This document shows, one piece after another, positions 17,256 to 26,506 of a stretch of 64,000 nucleotides of DNA. Each line of letters starts with the position of its first letter. Positions within the stretch are counted from its first letter, which is position 1. Origin of the DNA: Neobacillus rhizosphaerae (GTDB lineage Bacteria; Bacillota; Bacilli; Bacillales; Cytobacillaceae); contig NZ_CALBWS010000009.1 of assembly GCF_937468385.1 (NCBI RefSeq), forward strand, positions 62,001-126,000, read 5' to 3'. The position numbers and the translations under genes are program-made. The notes under the pieces are model-generated. The model worked only from the letters and a program-made list of their open reading frames with translations, did no database searches and was not told the origin of the DNA.

Positions 17256-18218
17256 ATGTCAAGAATTGTCATTGCTCTCGGAGGAAATGCACTTGGAAAT
17301 ACACCTGCTGAGCAAATACGATGTATTGATGAAGCTGCTCATGCTCTAGTAAGTCTGATTAAAGACGGTCATGAGATTATTATTAGTCATGGAAATGGCC
17401 CGCAAGTAGGTATAATTCAGCTGGCATTTGAAAAAGCTTCAAAGATTGAGGGGAAAATTCCACAAATGGATCTTCCAGAATGTTCGGCAATGAGCCAAGG
17501 GTATATCGGCTTCCATCTGCAAAATGGAATCAAGAAAGAATTAAGAAAACAAGGTATGCCTTGGCAAGTTGGAACAATTGTAACACAGGTTGTCGTGGAT
17601 GGAAATGACCCTGCATTTTCAAACCCAACAAAGCCGATAGGCGGTTATTATGATGAAGCAACTGCGAACATCTTAATGGAGAACCACCCTGGTGAAGTTT
17701 ATGCAGAGGATGCTGGCAGAGGATGGCGCAAAATGGTAGCTTCACCAAAACCGGTTGATATTGTTGAACGTGATTCCATTGTAAGTCTTGTGGATCAAGA
17801 GTTTGTTGTCATTGCATGCGGCGGTGGCGGAATACCGGTGGTTGTCGATGATAATGGCGATTATCAAAGTGTAGCAGCTGTTATCGATAAAGATTTTGCT
17901 TCTGCTAAATTAGCGGAGCTTGTCAATGCAGATTATTTGTTTATCCTAACTGCAGTTGATAGAGTAGCGGTCAACTGGGGCAAGCCGAATCAGGCTGAGT
18001 TAACAGAAATTACAACTAAACAAGCTCTTGATTATTGCAGTGAGGGTCATTTTGCACCTGGAAGTATGCTTCCTAAAGTACAGGCTGCTATTCAATTTGC
18101 CCAAAGTGGTAAAGGTAAAAAAGCAGTTATTGCTTCTTTAGAAAAAGCCTCATTAGCAATTAAGGGTGAAACAGGAACCTTGATTACTGACGAATTGCCA
18201 ACTATATCTGTTAGATAG
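17256..18218 (+). CDS. arcC: Carbamate kinase
   Basis: A 320-residue amino-acid-kinase-fold enzyme that makes ATP from carbamoyl phosphate and ADP. Seen are IALGGNALG at residues 5-13, IISHGNGPQVG, the AGRGWRKMVASPKP lid motif, IACGGGGIPV and FAPGSMLPKVQAA. In this locus it should consume the carbamoyl phosphate released by putrescine carbamoyltransferase, so agmatine breakdown yields ATP. A 110-bp gap separates it from aguA; ribosome site AAAGAGGTAA. Confidence 0.96.
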   Translation: MSRIVIALGGNALGNTPAEQIRCIDEAAHALVSLIKDGHEIIISHGNGPQVGIIQLAFEKASKIEGKIPQMDLPECSAMSQGYIGFHLQNGIKKELRKQGMPWQVGTIVTQVVVDGNDPAFSNPTKPIGGYYDEATANILMENHPGEVYAEDAGRGWRKMVASPKPVDIVERDSIVSLVDQEFVVIACGGGGIPVVVDDNGDYQSVAAVIDKDFASAKLAELVNADYLFILTAVDRVAVNWGKPNQAELTEITTKQALDYCSEGHFAPGSMLPKVQAAIQFAQSGKGKKAVIASLEKASLAIKGETGTLITDELPTISVR

Positions 18219-18436
18219 CCTTTTGTGCGCTGCTCTTAAAGGGGGTGTTGGTAATAGTTAAGGGCTTACTTCTGCAAAGCTGACAATAACTAAATGATTA
18301 AAAAACAAAATAATTAACATTTTTATTAACAGGATCAATTAATCAAAAATAAAAATTGAAATCCTGTCAAATAGCCAATCCACCCATTTAATGACAAAGC
18401 TATAACTAATTCTCAATACTTAAGGAGGAAATGACA

Positions 18437-19477
18437 ATGACTGTAAGAAACTTTATTGACACAAATGATTTTACTAAGAAAGAACTAATGGATATAGTTA
18501 ACATATCTCTTTCTATTAAAAAATGTATTAAAGCTGGCAATTATCCACAACTTCTTAAAAACAAAACATTAGGAATGATTTTTCAACAATCTTCAACAAG
18601 AACACGTGTATCATTTGAAACAGCTATGGAACAGCTTGGTGGACATGCACAATATTTAGCTCCAGGTCAAATTCAACTTGGTGGACATGAAACAATTGAA
18701 GATACAAGCCGTGTTCTTTCAAGATTAGTAGATATTTTGATGGCTCGTGTAGACAGACATAAATCAGTGGTAGATTTAGCTAATAATTCAACAATCCCTG
18801 TTATCAATGCCATGTCTGATTACAACCATCCAACTCAAGAAATTGGCGATATTATTACCATGATCGAGCACCTTCCAGCAGGTAAAAAAATGGAGGATTG
18901 CAAAGTAGTATTTGTCGGAGATGCTACTCAAGTTTGTGCATCACTTGGATTTATTACTACTAAAATGGGGATGAACTTTGTCCAATTTGGACCAAAAGGT
19001 TATCAGTTGAAAGAAAACCATATTAAGATTTTAGAAGAAAACTGCAAAGTTTCAGGCGGTAGCTTCTTCATCACAGATAATGCTGATGAAGCTTTAAAGG
19101 ATGCAGATTTTATCTACACTGATGTATGGTATGGTCTATACGATGCTGAATTATCTGAAGAAGAAAGATTGGCGATCTTCTATCCAAAATACCAGGTTAC
19201 GATGGATCTAGCCAAAAAGGCTAAACCTAGTGTTAAATTTATGCACTGCTTACCTGCATCTCGTGGTGAAGAAGTAACTAATGAAGTGATTGATTCCGAA
19301 TTTTCTCTTGTATTTGATGAAGCAGAAAACAGACTTACAGCCATGCGTGGACTGCTCGTCTATTTCTTAGGCTTAAATAAGCCAGATGCTATTAAAGTTG
19401 CAGAAGTTAAAGCTGAATTAGATAAGGTATTAGGTGAAGTTTTCGAATCAGCTAAAGAATTAGTCGGAACTTATTAA
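18437..19477 (+). CDS. ptcA: Putrescine carbamoyltransferase
   Basis: A 346-residue transcarbamylase. [10 protein letters not shown] is the carbamoyl-phosphate site, and [11 protein letters not shown] and [15 protein letters not shown] are present. The [10 protein letters not shown] form and neighbours point to putrescine rather than ornithine carbamoyltransferase (which usually reads HCLPAFHD). It phosphorolyses N-carbamoylputrescine to putrescine and carbamoyl phosphate. Two ATGs are possible; 18437 is 8 nt from AGGAGG and preferred over 18431, only 2 nt away. A 218-bp AT-rich gap with no other feature precedes it, so it may have its own promoter. Confidence 0.92.
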   Translation: MTVRNFIDTNDFTKKELMDIVNISLSIKKCIKAGNYPQLLKNKTLGMIFQQSSTRTRVSFETAMEQLGGHAQYLAPGQIQLGGHETIEDTSRVLSRLVDILMARVDRHKSVVDLANNSTIPVINAMSDYNHPTQEIGDIITMIEHLPAGKKMEDCKVVFVGDATQVCASLGFITTKMGMNFVQFGPKGYQLKENHIKILEENCKVSGGSFFITDNADEALKDADFIYTDVWYGLYDAELSEEERLAIFYPKYQVTMDLAKKAKPSVKFMHCLPASRGEEVTNEVIDSEFSLVFDEAENRLTAMRGLLVYFLGLNKPDAIKVAEVKAELDKVLGEVFESAKELVGTY

Positions 19478-19511
19478 ACCTCTAAAAAACCTAGATGTTG
19501 AATAAATAAGA

Positions 19512-19564
19512 AAAAGCTGTCCCATAGGGTCTTTACTTTAAGATCTAAAATGGGTCAGCTTTTG
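19512..19564. terminator. Terminator after ptcA
   Basis: AAAAGCTG-T-CCCAT and ATGGG-T-CAGCTTTT arms close a long loop, with one T/T mismatch, followed by a short T-run. Confidence 0.8.
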
Positions 19565-19591
19565 AGCTTTTACAAAAAAGGAGTGGTTTAG

Positions 19592-20452
19592 GTGGAATTA
19601 TGGTATTCACAACTGCAAACCGATAACATTAAATTTTCAATTAAAGTAAAAGAGCATTTATACACGGGAAAAAGCCCTTACCAGCAAATCGATATTTTTG
19701 ATAGCGAAGAAATGGGGATATTTCTGATTATTGATGGCATTGTTATGCTAACATCGAAGGACGAATTCATCTATCATGATATGATTGTCCACGTTCCATT
19801 GGCAACAAACCCTGCGATTAAAAAAGCACTTGTTATCGGAGGTGGTGATGGCGGAACAGTTCGTGAATTAACACGCTATTCATCAATTGAAAAAATAGAT
19901 ATGGTCGAAATTGATGAGATGGTAGTGGCGGCAGCAAAGAAATTCCTACCTTTAACTGCAGGCAGGTTAGACGACCCAAGGGTTTCTCTATATTTTGAAG
20001 ATGGTGCCGAATTTTTACGGAATACGAAAGAGAAATATGACTTGATTATTGTTGATTCTACTGACCCGATAGGCCCGGGGGAAGGGTTGTTCACAAATGA
20101 ATTTTACCAGAACTGTTACAATGCCTTAACAGACGATGGGATTCTAGTGAATCAATGTGAAAGTCCTTTTTATGAAAAAAATGCGAAGGAAATGCGCCGT
20201 GCGATATCAAAAATCAACAGGCTGTTTCCAATTTCCGAAGTTTATCAATATCATATGCCTACTTATCCTTCCGGTCATTGGCTGTTTGGATTTGCATCAA
20301 AGAAATTCCATCCGCTTCATGACTTCCGACCAGAAAAATGGACGGAATTGGGCATTGAGACAAAATATTATAATACAGATGTTCATCGCGGTGCGTTCAT
20401 GTTACCAACCTATGTAAGGGAGCAGATTAGTCGTGTCGAGAAGTCTGAATAA
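19592..20452 (+). CDS. speE: Spermidine synthase (polyamine aminopropyltransferase)
   Basis: A 286-residue enzyme that transfers aminopropyl from decarboxylated AdoMet to putrescine. Family motifs include DEFIYHDMIVHVPL, VIGGGDGGTVREL (AdoMet site), VDSTDPIGPGEGLF (putrescine site) and YPSGHWLFGFASK. It starts with GTG at 19592, 9 nt after AAGGAG. Its last 20 bp overlap the next gene. No AdoMet decarboxylase is in the window, so that partner must lie elsewhere. Placement after ptcA links agmatine-derived putrescine to spermidine. Confidence 0.96.
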   Translation: MELWYSQLQTDNIKFSIKVKEHLYTGKSPYQQIDIFDSEEMGIFLIIDGIVMLTSKDEFIYHDMIVHVPLATNPAIKKALVIGGGDGGTVRELTRYSSIEKIDMVEIDEMVVAAAKKFLPLTAGRLDDPRVSLYFEDGAEFLRNTKEKYDLIIVDSTDPIGPGEGLFTNEFYQNCYNALTDDGILVNQCESPFYEKNAKEMRRAISKINRLFPISEVYQYHMPTYPSGHWLFGFASKKFHPLHDFRPEKWTELGIETKYYNTDVHRGAFMLPTYVREQISRVEKSE

Positions 20453-22067
20453 TTCACCCGAATCAATCTATCAAACATTGTTGAAATTTTGCCAAGTGAA
20501 AAGTGTGACCGATTCAGAAGGGGAAAAAGAAGCACCACGATTCTTATATGAAGAGCTAAAGAAACTACCGTATTACCAAGAAAATCCTAGTGATTTATTT
20601 ATTCAGCCAATCCAAGAGGATCGGCTCGGACGCTCCAATCTTTGTGCATGGGTCAAGGCAAAGAATAAAACGAAGAAAACCATCATCTTAATGGGTCATT
20701 TTGATGTCGTGGATACTGATGTGTGCGGGAATTTAAGTGAAGAAGCATTCGATCCGGAAGTATACACAAAGTTGATCGCGGATGAAGTTATTTCGGAGGA
20801 GGCAAGACAGGACCTGGAATCTGGAGACTGGATTTTCGGACGGGGAACTGCCGATATGAAATCAGGCTTAATTATCCAGGCGGCCGTACTTGCCGAGTTT
20901 TCAAAGAATACCGCAGCCCTGGATGCAAATCTTCTTTATCTGGCTGTGGCGGATGAAGAAAATAATGCCTGCGGAATTCATGAAGCCATCCGTTATTTGG
21001 GTGAATTAAAGAAAGACGGCTATGAATTCATTTGCTGTATTGACAGCGAGCCCAGCATCACTCAAGAAAATAAAGATCATGGCTGGATCCATCTCGGTAC
21101 TGTCGGTATGTATACTCCTTTTACCTTCATTCTTGGTAAGGAGACACATGTCGGGGAATATTTTGAAGGAATTCCAGCGTCGTTAATTGCCTTTAAGCTC
21201 GGAGGAATACTTGAGGGAAATGGCCAATTTGCAGATACATTTATGGGTGTGACCTATCCGCCGCTTACGTGCTTGAAGGTCTATGACCTGAAGCCGACAT
21301 ATTCTGTAACCGTTATTGAACGGATTGCCATGTATTACAATTGCTTATTTATTTCCAAGACTCCTGATGAAGTTTTGGAGTTGATGAAGGATGCTGCTAA
21401 GAAGGCATTGGATGTAGCATTGGATGACTATAGTAAAAATTGGTCAGAGCAGCATACCCATACCGAAAAGAAAGAGTTTATACCTCAGGTTATTGAATAT
21501 GTAGAATTGGTAAAAATGGCAGAGCAGTCAACAGGACTCTCGACAGAGGAAATTACGGAGGAGTTTCTTCGTAGTCTGCCGCAGGAACTAGAGCTGCAGG
21601 ACAGGGGCATGAAGCTAGTTAATCATTTTATTGATGTAACTGGTTTAAAGGGGCCTACAGTAATTGTTGGATTTTTGCCGCCATTCTGTCCATCGGGCTT
21701 CAACGAAAGAAAGACAGTCGAAGAGCTTAAGATAATTGAATGTGCAAATCGATTGGTAAAATTAGCTAAAGAACAGTATGACATGTCAGTTTCTATTGGA
21801 GAAATTTACGAGGGTATCTCCGACTTAAGTGAATTTGCCTTTAAAGGAACGAAGAAGGATATCGATACCTTGTCTAATAATTTTGCCGGCTGGGGAACTG
21901 ATTTCGTTTATCCGTTTGAACAGTCTAAGTTTCTCAATATTCCAATTGTCAATATTGGTCCTATCGGGAAGGATGCTCATAAAAAGACCGAGCGTCTTTA
22001 TTTGCCATATGCACTTGAAGTTTTACCACAACTTTTAAAGGATATGATTCATAGTCTTGTGAAATAG
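20433..22067 (+). CDS. RocB-like M20-family metallohydrolase
   Basis: A 544-residue protein close in length to RocB (arginine utilisation protein). M20 metal-site motifs are LMGHFDVVDTD (about residues 87-97), GRGTADMKSG and VADEENNACG; a later HTHTEKKEF stretch and SFSIGEIYEGISDLSEF-type segment also fit RocB. It starts with GTG at 20433 inside speE, with AAGGGAG 10 nt upstream. RocB's biochemical substrate is not established, so this may be an amidohydrolase acting on an arginine- or polyamine-derived compound. That is inference from location. Confidence 0.85.
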   Translation: MSRSLNNSPESIYQTLLKFCQVKSVTDSEGEKEAPRFLYEELKKLPYYQENPSDLFIQPIQEDRLGRSNLCAWVKAKNKTKKTIILMGHFDVVDTDVCGNLSEEAFDPEVYTKLIADEVISEEARQDLESGDWIFGRGTADMKSGLIIQAAVLAEFSKNTAALDANLLYLAVADEENNACGIHEAIRYLGELKKDGYEFICCIDSEPSITQENKDHGWIHLGTVGMYTPFTFILGKETHVGEYFEGIPASLIAFKLGGILEGNGQFADTFMGVTYPPLTCLKVYDLKPTYSVTVIERIAMYYNCLFISKTPDEVLELMKDAAKKALDVALDDYSKNWSEQHTHTEKKEFIPQVIEYVELVKMAEQSTGLSTEEITEEFLRSLPQELELQDRGMKLVNHFIDVTGLKGPTVIVGFLPPFCPSGFNERKTVEELKIIECANRLVKLAKEQYDMSVSIGEIYEGISDLSEFAFKGTKKDIDTLSNNFAGWGTDFVYPFEQSKFLNIPIVNIGPIGKDAHKKTERLYLPYALEVLPQLLKDMIHSLVK

Positions 22068-22128
22068 TTTTTTTTCAGCATATTATGATCCTATTAGAAT
22101 GAAGGAAGAACTCCTTTTATATGATCAA

Positions 22129-22296
22129 GCCAGTTTCCCGGTATGACTGGGAGATATTGTCCAATAGAGTTCTTCTATAAGACAGTTCCCTGGTATGCCT
22201 GGGAGATATTGTCCTATAGAGTTGTTCTATAAGCCAGTTTTCCGGTATGACAGGGAGATATTGTCCTATAGAGCTGTTCTATAAGACAGTTTCCCC
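22129..22296. repeat. 52-bp tandem repeat, 3.2 copies
   Basis: Three consecutive units of exactly 52 bp (22129-22180, 22181-22232, 22233-22284) and the first 12 bp of a fourth. Each reads roughly g(c/a)cagttyccyggtatg... followed by gggagatattgtcc and ends with a hairpin TATAGA-N5-TCTATA (ATAGA-N5-TCTAT in unit 1). No reading frame or ribosome site uses them. Confidence 0.95.
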
Positions 22297-22371
22297 ATGG
22301 GAAATTGACCTGAAAACTCCATTCATGTTTTGGAAAAATAAAATATGCATGTAAATTATATTTATTTCCAT

Positions 22372-22400
22372 TTGACGTTTTGCTAGGTATTCTATATCAT
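22372..22400 (+). promoter_or_regulatory. Promoter of the preQ1-controlled queF operon
   Basis: TTGACG (22372-22377), 17-bp spacer, TATCAT (22395-22400). Transcription would begin about 25 bp before the riboswitch aptamer. Confidence 0.8.
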
Positions 22401-22429
22401 ATGAGGATGAGATACCCGTACTTGAACGG

Positions 22430-22511
22430 GAGAGGTTCATAGCTGATACCCTCTATAAAAAACTATGGATACATGACAATATGCCATGTCCATACCGGAC
22501 GTGGCTTTTTT
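22430..22511 (+). promoter_or_regulatory. preQ1-I riboswitch with transcription terminator
   Basis: The aptamer at 22430-22465 reads AGAGG-TTCATAGCTGATA-CCTCT followed by the A-rich tail ATAAAAAACTA, the compact preQ1-I pseudoknot pattern. Downstream, GCCATGTCC (22483-22491) pairs with GGACGTGGC (22497-22505) and is followed by TTTTTT: a terminator. The competing antiterminator is visible as TATGGA...CATG pairing with CATG...TCCATA. Bound preQ1 should therefore stop transcription of queF and the transporter. A short CCCGT/ACGGG hairpin sits just before the aptamer. Confidence 0.95.
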
Positions 22512-22602
22512 ATGTTTTAATCCTTATAGTTGCAATATAGAATGGTGGAGCAGATCTCTCTTTTAAAAAGTGTTGGGATACATTTTAGAAGGGGGTTTTT
22601 TT

Positions 22603-23103
22603 ATGTCTGGAAGAAGCCATGAAGAGGGATTAAAGGATTTAACGTTATTGGGGAATCAACATACACAATATTCTTTCGATTATTCACCTGAGGTATTGGA
22701 GGCCGTAGATAATCTTCACTCGAATCGTGATTATTTCGTGAAGTTTAATTGTCCGGAGTTCACTAGTTTATGCCCACTGACGCATCAGCCTGATTTTGCA
22801 ACGATGTACATCTCGTACGTCCCTAATCAAAAAATTGTCGAGAGCAAATCACTGAAGCTATATCTTTTCAGTTTCAGAAACCATGGAGATTTCCATGAGG
22901 ATTGTGTCAATATTATCATGAACGATTTAATTAAATTACTCGATCCAAGGTATGTTGAGGTTTGGGGGAAATTTACACCACGTGGAGGAATTTCGATTGA
23001 TCCATGGTGCAATTATGGGAAACCTGGTACGAAGTATGAAGAGATGGCCCATTTTCGTTTGATGAATCATGACCTCTATCCTGAAAAAGTGGATAATCGA
23101 TAA
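22603..23103 (+). CDS. queF: NADPH-dependent preQ0 reductase (7-cyano-7-deazaguanine reductase)
   Basis: A 166-residue unimodular QueF, within one residue of the B. subtilis enzyme. It reduces preQ0 to preQ1 for queuosine tRNA modification. [18 protein letters not shown] holds the nucleophilic Cys, [24 protein letters not shown] is the QueF family motif and [15 protein letters not shown] follows. ATG 22603 is placed after GAAGGGGG; the longer frame from 22570 has no ribosome site. It is first in an operon under the preQ1 riboswitch. Confidence 0.97.
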   Translation: MSGRSHEEGLKDLTLLGNQHTQYSFDYSPEVLEAVDNLHSNRDYFVKFNCPEFTSLCPLTHQPDFATMYISYVPNQKIVESKSLKLYLFSFRNHGDFHEDCVNIIMNDLIKLLDPRYVEVWGKFTPRGGISIDPWCNYGKPGTKYEEMAHFRLMNHDLYPEKVDNR

Positions 23104-23119
23104 AGGAAGGAATAAAGCA

Positions 23120-23752
23120 ATGATATTATATTTAAATGGCATATTTGTTGGACTTTTAATATTAGCAAACATTGTGGCAGTTAAGCTTTTTAGCATTGGA
23201 AATGGGATTATACTTCCTGCTGCCGTGGTAATTTATATATTTACTTTTCCCATTATAGATGTAATCGTTGAGGTTTATGGGAAAAAAGAAGCACAGAGAA
23301 CTGTAAAAGCCGGATTGATTATGCAAATTCTTGCCCTTCTTTTCATCACCATTACGATACACTTGCCTGCAGCACCTATATTTAATGATCAGGAGTCGTT
23401 CCAGACCATTTTAAACGGGAGTTTTCGGGTTATTATTGCTAGTTTAATTTCATACGCGATAAGTCAAAATTTGGATGTTTTTGTGTTCAATAAATTAAAA
23501 ACCATCCATGGGCAAAAAAAGCTATGGCTACGTAATAATGCTTCCACCATGCTGAGCCAATTGATAGACACCACCATTTTCATTACGATTGCTTTCTATG
23601 GTACGATGCCAATGGCTGTTCTGGTCAGCTTAATTCTAACTCAATATGTCTTTAAATTTTTTGCATCAATGGCGACTACTCCGATTGTCTATTTACTCGT
23701 CAACTTAATAAAAAGACAGGAAACAGTTGTTTCAGAACAAAAAGAGGCTTAA
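23120..23752 (+). CDS. Queuosine-precursor transporter (YhhQ/VUT family)
   Basis: A 210-residue membrane protein with about six hydrophobic segments, starting MILYLNGIFVGLLILANIVAVKLF and containing FPIIDVIVEVYGKKEA and NNASTMLSQLIDTTIFITIAFYG, both typical of the VUT/YhhQ family that imports preQ0/preQ1. Start ATG 23120 is 9 nt after AGGAAGG. It lies 16 bp after queF in the preQ1-controlled unit, so import of preQ0 followed by reduction is the likely pathway; queC, queD and queE are not present here. Confidence 0.92.
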   Translation: MILYLNGIFVGLLILANIVAVKLFSIGNGIILPAAVVIYIFTFPIIDVIVEVYGKKEAQRTVKAGLIMQILALLFITITIHLPAAPIFNDQESFQTILNGSFRVIIASLISYAISQNLDVFVFNKLKTIHGQKKLWLRNNASTMLSQLIDTTIFITIAFYGTMPMAVLVSLILTQYVFKFFASMATTPIVYLLVNLIKRQETVVSEQKEA

Positions 23753-23850
23753 ATAAAGTTCATTTGGAAGACGAAACTCCCTAGATTTTAGAAGATTGTT
23801 TTTATCAATTTGATGAGGAAAATTTAGCCGGTATCAGGATAAAAGAGAGC

Positions 23851-23893
23851 AAAAAATCCCTTGAGAATGAACAATATTCTTAAGGGATTTTTT
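23851..23893. terminator. Terminator after queF operon
   Basis: AAATCCCTTGAGAAT and ATTCTTAAGGGATTT arms around a 7-nt loop, followed by eight T. The left arm is nearly the same as that of the hairpin at 28012-28053. Confidence 0.93.
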
Positions 23894-24060
23894 TTATGAA
23901 TAAGTGAATAAAGAAAATCTATTTGTTGAACAAGAGAATTTGTCGTGAAAAATCATAGGTGTCAAAGTTGCCGCTCCTATAGGTTGCTACAATTGTAAAA
24001 ATGACAAGTGGCCTTTTAAGCAACAGGTTGTCCCAATCAAAATAAACGAATATAGGATGT

Positions 24061-25050
24061 TTACGGAAGTTTTTTGTACGCTTTAAACCACTTGGTAAAC
24101 TTGTTGATTCCCTCTTCAATCGTCGTCGTTGGTGTATAGTTAATATCGTTTGCTAATTCTTCGATATCTGCAAAGGTTTCCAAAACCTCGCCAGGCTGTA
24201 ATGGTAGTAATTTCAACACCGCTTTTTTATCTAGATGCTTTTCTAGCAATTGGATAAAATTATTTAATTCAACAGGTTGATGATTACCTATGTTATAGAT
24301 TTTATGAAACGAAACTGCTTCAGAAGGTGGCCCTTTTTTTATTAAACGAAATACGGATTCTATTACATCATCAATATAAGTAAAGTCCCTTTTCATCTTT
24401 CCATAGTTATATACCTCAATTGGCTGGTGGTTAATAATGGCATTTGAAAATTTAATCGCGGCCATATCAGGTCTGCCCCAAGGGCCATAAACAGTAAAAA
24501 ATCTCAATCCGGTTGTGGGTAGTTTATATATATGACTATACGTATAAGCCATTAATTCATTGGCTTTTTTAGTAGCGGCATATAAACTAATCGGCTGATC
24601 AACACGGTCAGTAACAGAAGATGGGGCTTTTTTATTATTTCCATAGACTGAACTCGATGAGGCGTAAATGAGGTGTTTGATTGGCTGTTTTTTACAGCAT
24701 TCTAAAATATTAGCAAAGCCAACAAGATTGGATTGAATATACGATTGGGGATTCTTAAAACTGTATCTTACACCTGGTTGAGCTGCTAAATTAACGACAA
24801 TGTCGATATCATTTTGTTCAAAGAGACTTTCCAATAACTCAAGGTTTTCTAGAGATCCTCTTACGAAACTAAAATTCTGATGCCTCTTTAAAATACCTAA
24901 CCTATCTAATTTTAAGCTCGTGTCATAATAATCATTAATATTATCAATGCCTAGCACTTGGATGCCTTCCTCTAATAAACGCTGAGAAAGATGAAATCCA
25001 ATGAAGCCCGCACAACCGGTTACAAATATACGACCAGCAATGTTATTAAT
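24061..25050 (-). CDS. NAD-dependent epimerase, UDP-glucuronate 4-epimerase (CapI) type, apparent ATT start
   Basis: An extended short-chain dehydrogenase/reductase acting on a UDP-sugar. The Rossmann motif VTGCAGFIGFH is at about residues 10-20, followed by IDNINDYYD, SSSSVYGNNKKAP, the catalytic YAATKK, and TGLRFFTVYGPWGRPDMA, the last very close to CapI/UDP-glucuronate 4-epimerases. Any ATG/GTG/TTG start gives a protein missing the nucleotide-binding strand (the first GTG is at 24957). In frame, ATT at 25050 is 7 nt after GGAGGG and yields 329 residues, the normal length. Either a rare ATT start is used or the ATG has mutated. A cell-surface or coat polysaccharide role is suggested by the coat genes divergently placed next to it. 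Confidence 0.85.
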   Translation of the reverse strand: MNNIAGRIFVTGCAGFIGFHLSQRLLEEGIQVLGIDNINDYYDTSLKLDRLGILKRHQNFSFVRGSLENLELLESLFEQNDIDIVVNLAAQPGVRYSFKNPQSYIQSNLVGFANILECCKKQPIKHLIYASSSSVYGNNKKAPSSVTDRVDQPISLYAATKKANELMAYTYSHIYKLPTTGLRFFTVYGPWGRPDMAAIKFSNAIINHQPIEVYNYGKMKRDFTYIDDVIESVFRLIKKGPPSEAVSFHKIYNIGNHQPVELNNFIQLLEKHLDKKAVLKLLPLQPGEVLETFADIEELANDINYTPTTTIEEGINKFTKWFKAYKKLP

Positions 25051-25411
25051 CTTCTATCCCTCCTTACCTTTCCATCGTTGAAATATGATATGTAATAAGA
25101 AACAAGAAAGTTCGGACAAACAGTTATAAACGGGCGGTTCTGCAATTCTTAAAAGAAAGTAAAGGGCGCTAAGGAGAGCTTCTACCAAAAAAATAAGCGC
25201 TTCTTAAAAATCATAAGGAGAAATTATCCAATACAAGCATGATGCCTGGCTTTATGATTCAGAATCCGCAATTGACCCCTCACCATACTTGGACAAATTC
25301 ATATTATTTAATGAGGTCTAAAAAATGTGAAATATGTATTTTTAAAAGCATTTCACTCTAATTTAGAAATGTTGAGTTTATGGAGTGCTCAAAATTTGTA
25401 GGAGGGATATA
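25051..25411. other. Intergenic region between epimerase and coat genes
   Basis: 360 bp that must hold the promoters of the divergent epimerase and coat operons. I see AT-rich sequence and a GGGCGCT/AGCGC pair near 25164-25200, but no promoter, operator or small gene I can support. Confidence 0.4.
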
Positions 25412-26500
25412 TTGGATAATTTTGCGATTGTACCATGGGATGTGAATGAACTTACTCATGAATTTTTTATTCCGGATTATATTAATACGCTAGCTGTTGA
25501 GGTTTTAAAACATTACAGTTTTCAAGTTAGAAGCATGCAGGTGGTAACAACGAAGCCAGATAAAGGTGGGGCCATATGGAAACTTGAAACGGATTCAGGA
25601 CCAAAAAGTTTAAAGCTGTTACATCGTAGACCAACCAGAAGTATGTTTAGCCTCAGGGCTCAAAAATACTTAGTCGAAGTTCAGAGAGCAAGAGTACCAG
25701 CTATCGTCAAAACGAAGAGTGGAGAGGAGTACATTGAAGCAGGCGGAAAATTATGGTTTGTTGCCGAATGGATTGAACCATTGGCACCGGTAACAAAGGA
25801 TTTGGCAGGAGCAAAACAGCTATGTTACGCGCTTGGGGAATTTCACGAGTTAAGCAAAGGGTATATACCACCCCGTCAAGCTGAAGTTGCTTCAAGATTG
25901 ACCAAATGGCCAAAAAGCTACGGGAAAATGGTCAGGAAAATGGATTGGTTCCGAAACATTGCTATAGCTTATAAGGAGATGCCTGCAAGTCAATCTATAT
26001 TGAGTGTGGTCGATAGATTTCAAGATCAGGCTAGAAAAAGCCTAGTCGATCTTAATCAATCAAGTTATTTATCGTTGGTAGAAAAAGGGAATACGAGTTG
26101 GGGGCTGGTACATCAGGACTATGGTTGGTCAAACGGCCAAATGGGACCAAACGGTATGTGGATTATTGACCTAGATGGTGTCGCCTACGACCTTCCAATT
26201 CGTGATTTAAGGAAACTAATTTCGGGTACGATGGCCGATTTATATCATTGGGATGTGACATGGGTACGAGAAATGATAAGAGCTTACCATGAGGCAAGTC
26301 CACTAACTCCTGAACTCTATGAGCTATTAATGATCGATTTCTCCCTTCCTAATGAATTTTATAAAAATATTAAAGAAGTCGTATATGAGCCGGAACTATT
26401 TTTAAATGAAGTGACAACACAATTAATTCAAACGATCGTCGACACCGATCAATCAAAATGGCCTACGTTAAACGAAATTCAAAATGACTGGAGGAAGTAA
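25412..26500 (+). CDS. CotS/CotI-family spore coat kinase-like protein
   Basis: A 362-residue protein of the bacterial CotS/YtaA(CotI)/YutH family, a protein-kinase/aminoglycoside-phosphotransferase fold used in the spore coat. Visible are the phosphate-binding region GGAIWKLETDSGPKSLKLLH, the catalytic-loop-like SWGLVHQDYGWSNGQM and the metal-binding-like WIIDLDGVAYDLPIRDL. The start is TTG at 25412, 5 nt after GGAGGG; no ATG exists upstream of the conserved region. The stop is 6 bp from the glycosyltransferase gene, as in cotSA-cotI type operons. Confidence 0.9.
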   Translation: MDNFAIVPWDVNELTHEFFIPDYINTLAVEVLKHYSFQVRSMQVVTTKPDKGGAIWKLETDSGPKSLKLLHRRPTRSMFSLRAQKYLVEVQRARVPAIVKTKSGEEYIEAGGKLWFVAEWIEPLAPVTKDLAGAKQLCYALGEFHELSKGYIPPRQAEVASRLTKWPKSYGKMVRKMDWFRNIAIAYKEMPASQSILSVVDRFQDQARKSLVDLNQSSYLSLVEKGNTSWGLVHQDYGWSNGQMGPNGMWIIDLDGVAYDLPIRDLRKLISGTMADLYHWDVTWVREMIRAYHEASPLTPELYELLMIDFSLPNEFYKNIKEVVYEPELFLNEVTTQLIQTIVDTDQSKWPTLNEIQNDWRK

Positions 26501-26506
26501 AAAAAT

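Noticed and set aside
18437..19477. Ornithine carbamoyltransferase (argF/arcB)
   Set aside because: The motif [10 protein letters not shown] and location between agmatine deiminase, carbamate kinase and speE favour putrescine carbamoyltransferase.
22129..22296. 52-bp array as a CRISPR or as coding repeats
   Set aside because: The whole unit is conserved with no spacer, and 52 is not a multiple of three, so no frame persists.
23919..24119. 66-codon minus-strand frame next to the epimerase
   Set aside because: It overlaps the epimerase end in another frame, has no ribosome site, and the epimerase already has a normal C-terminus.
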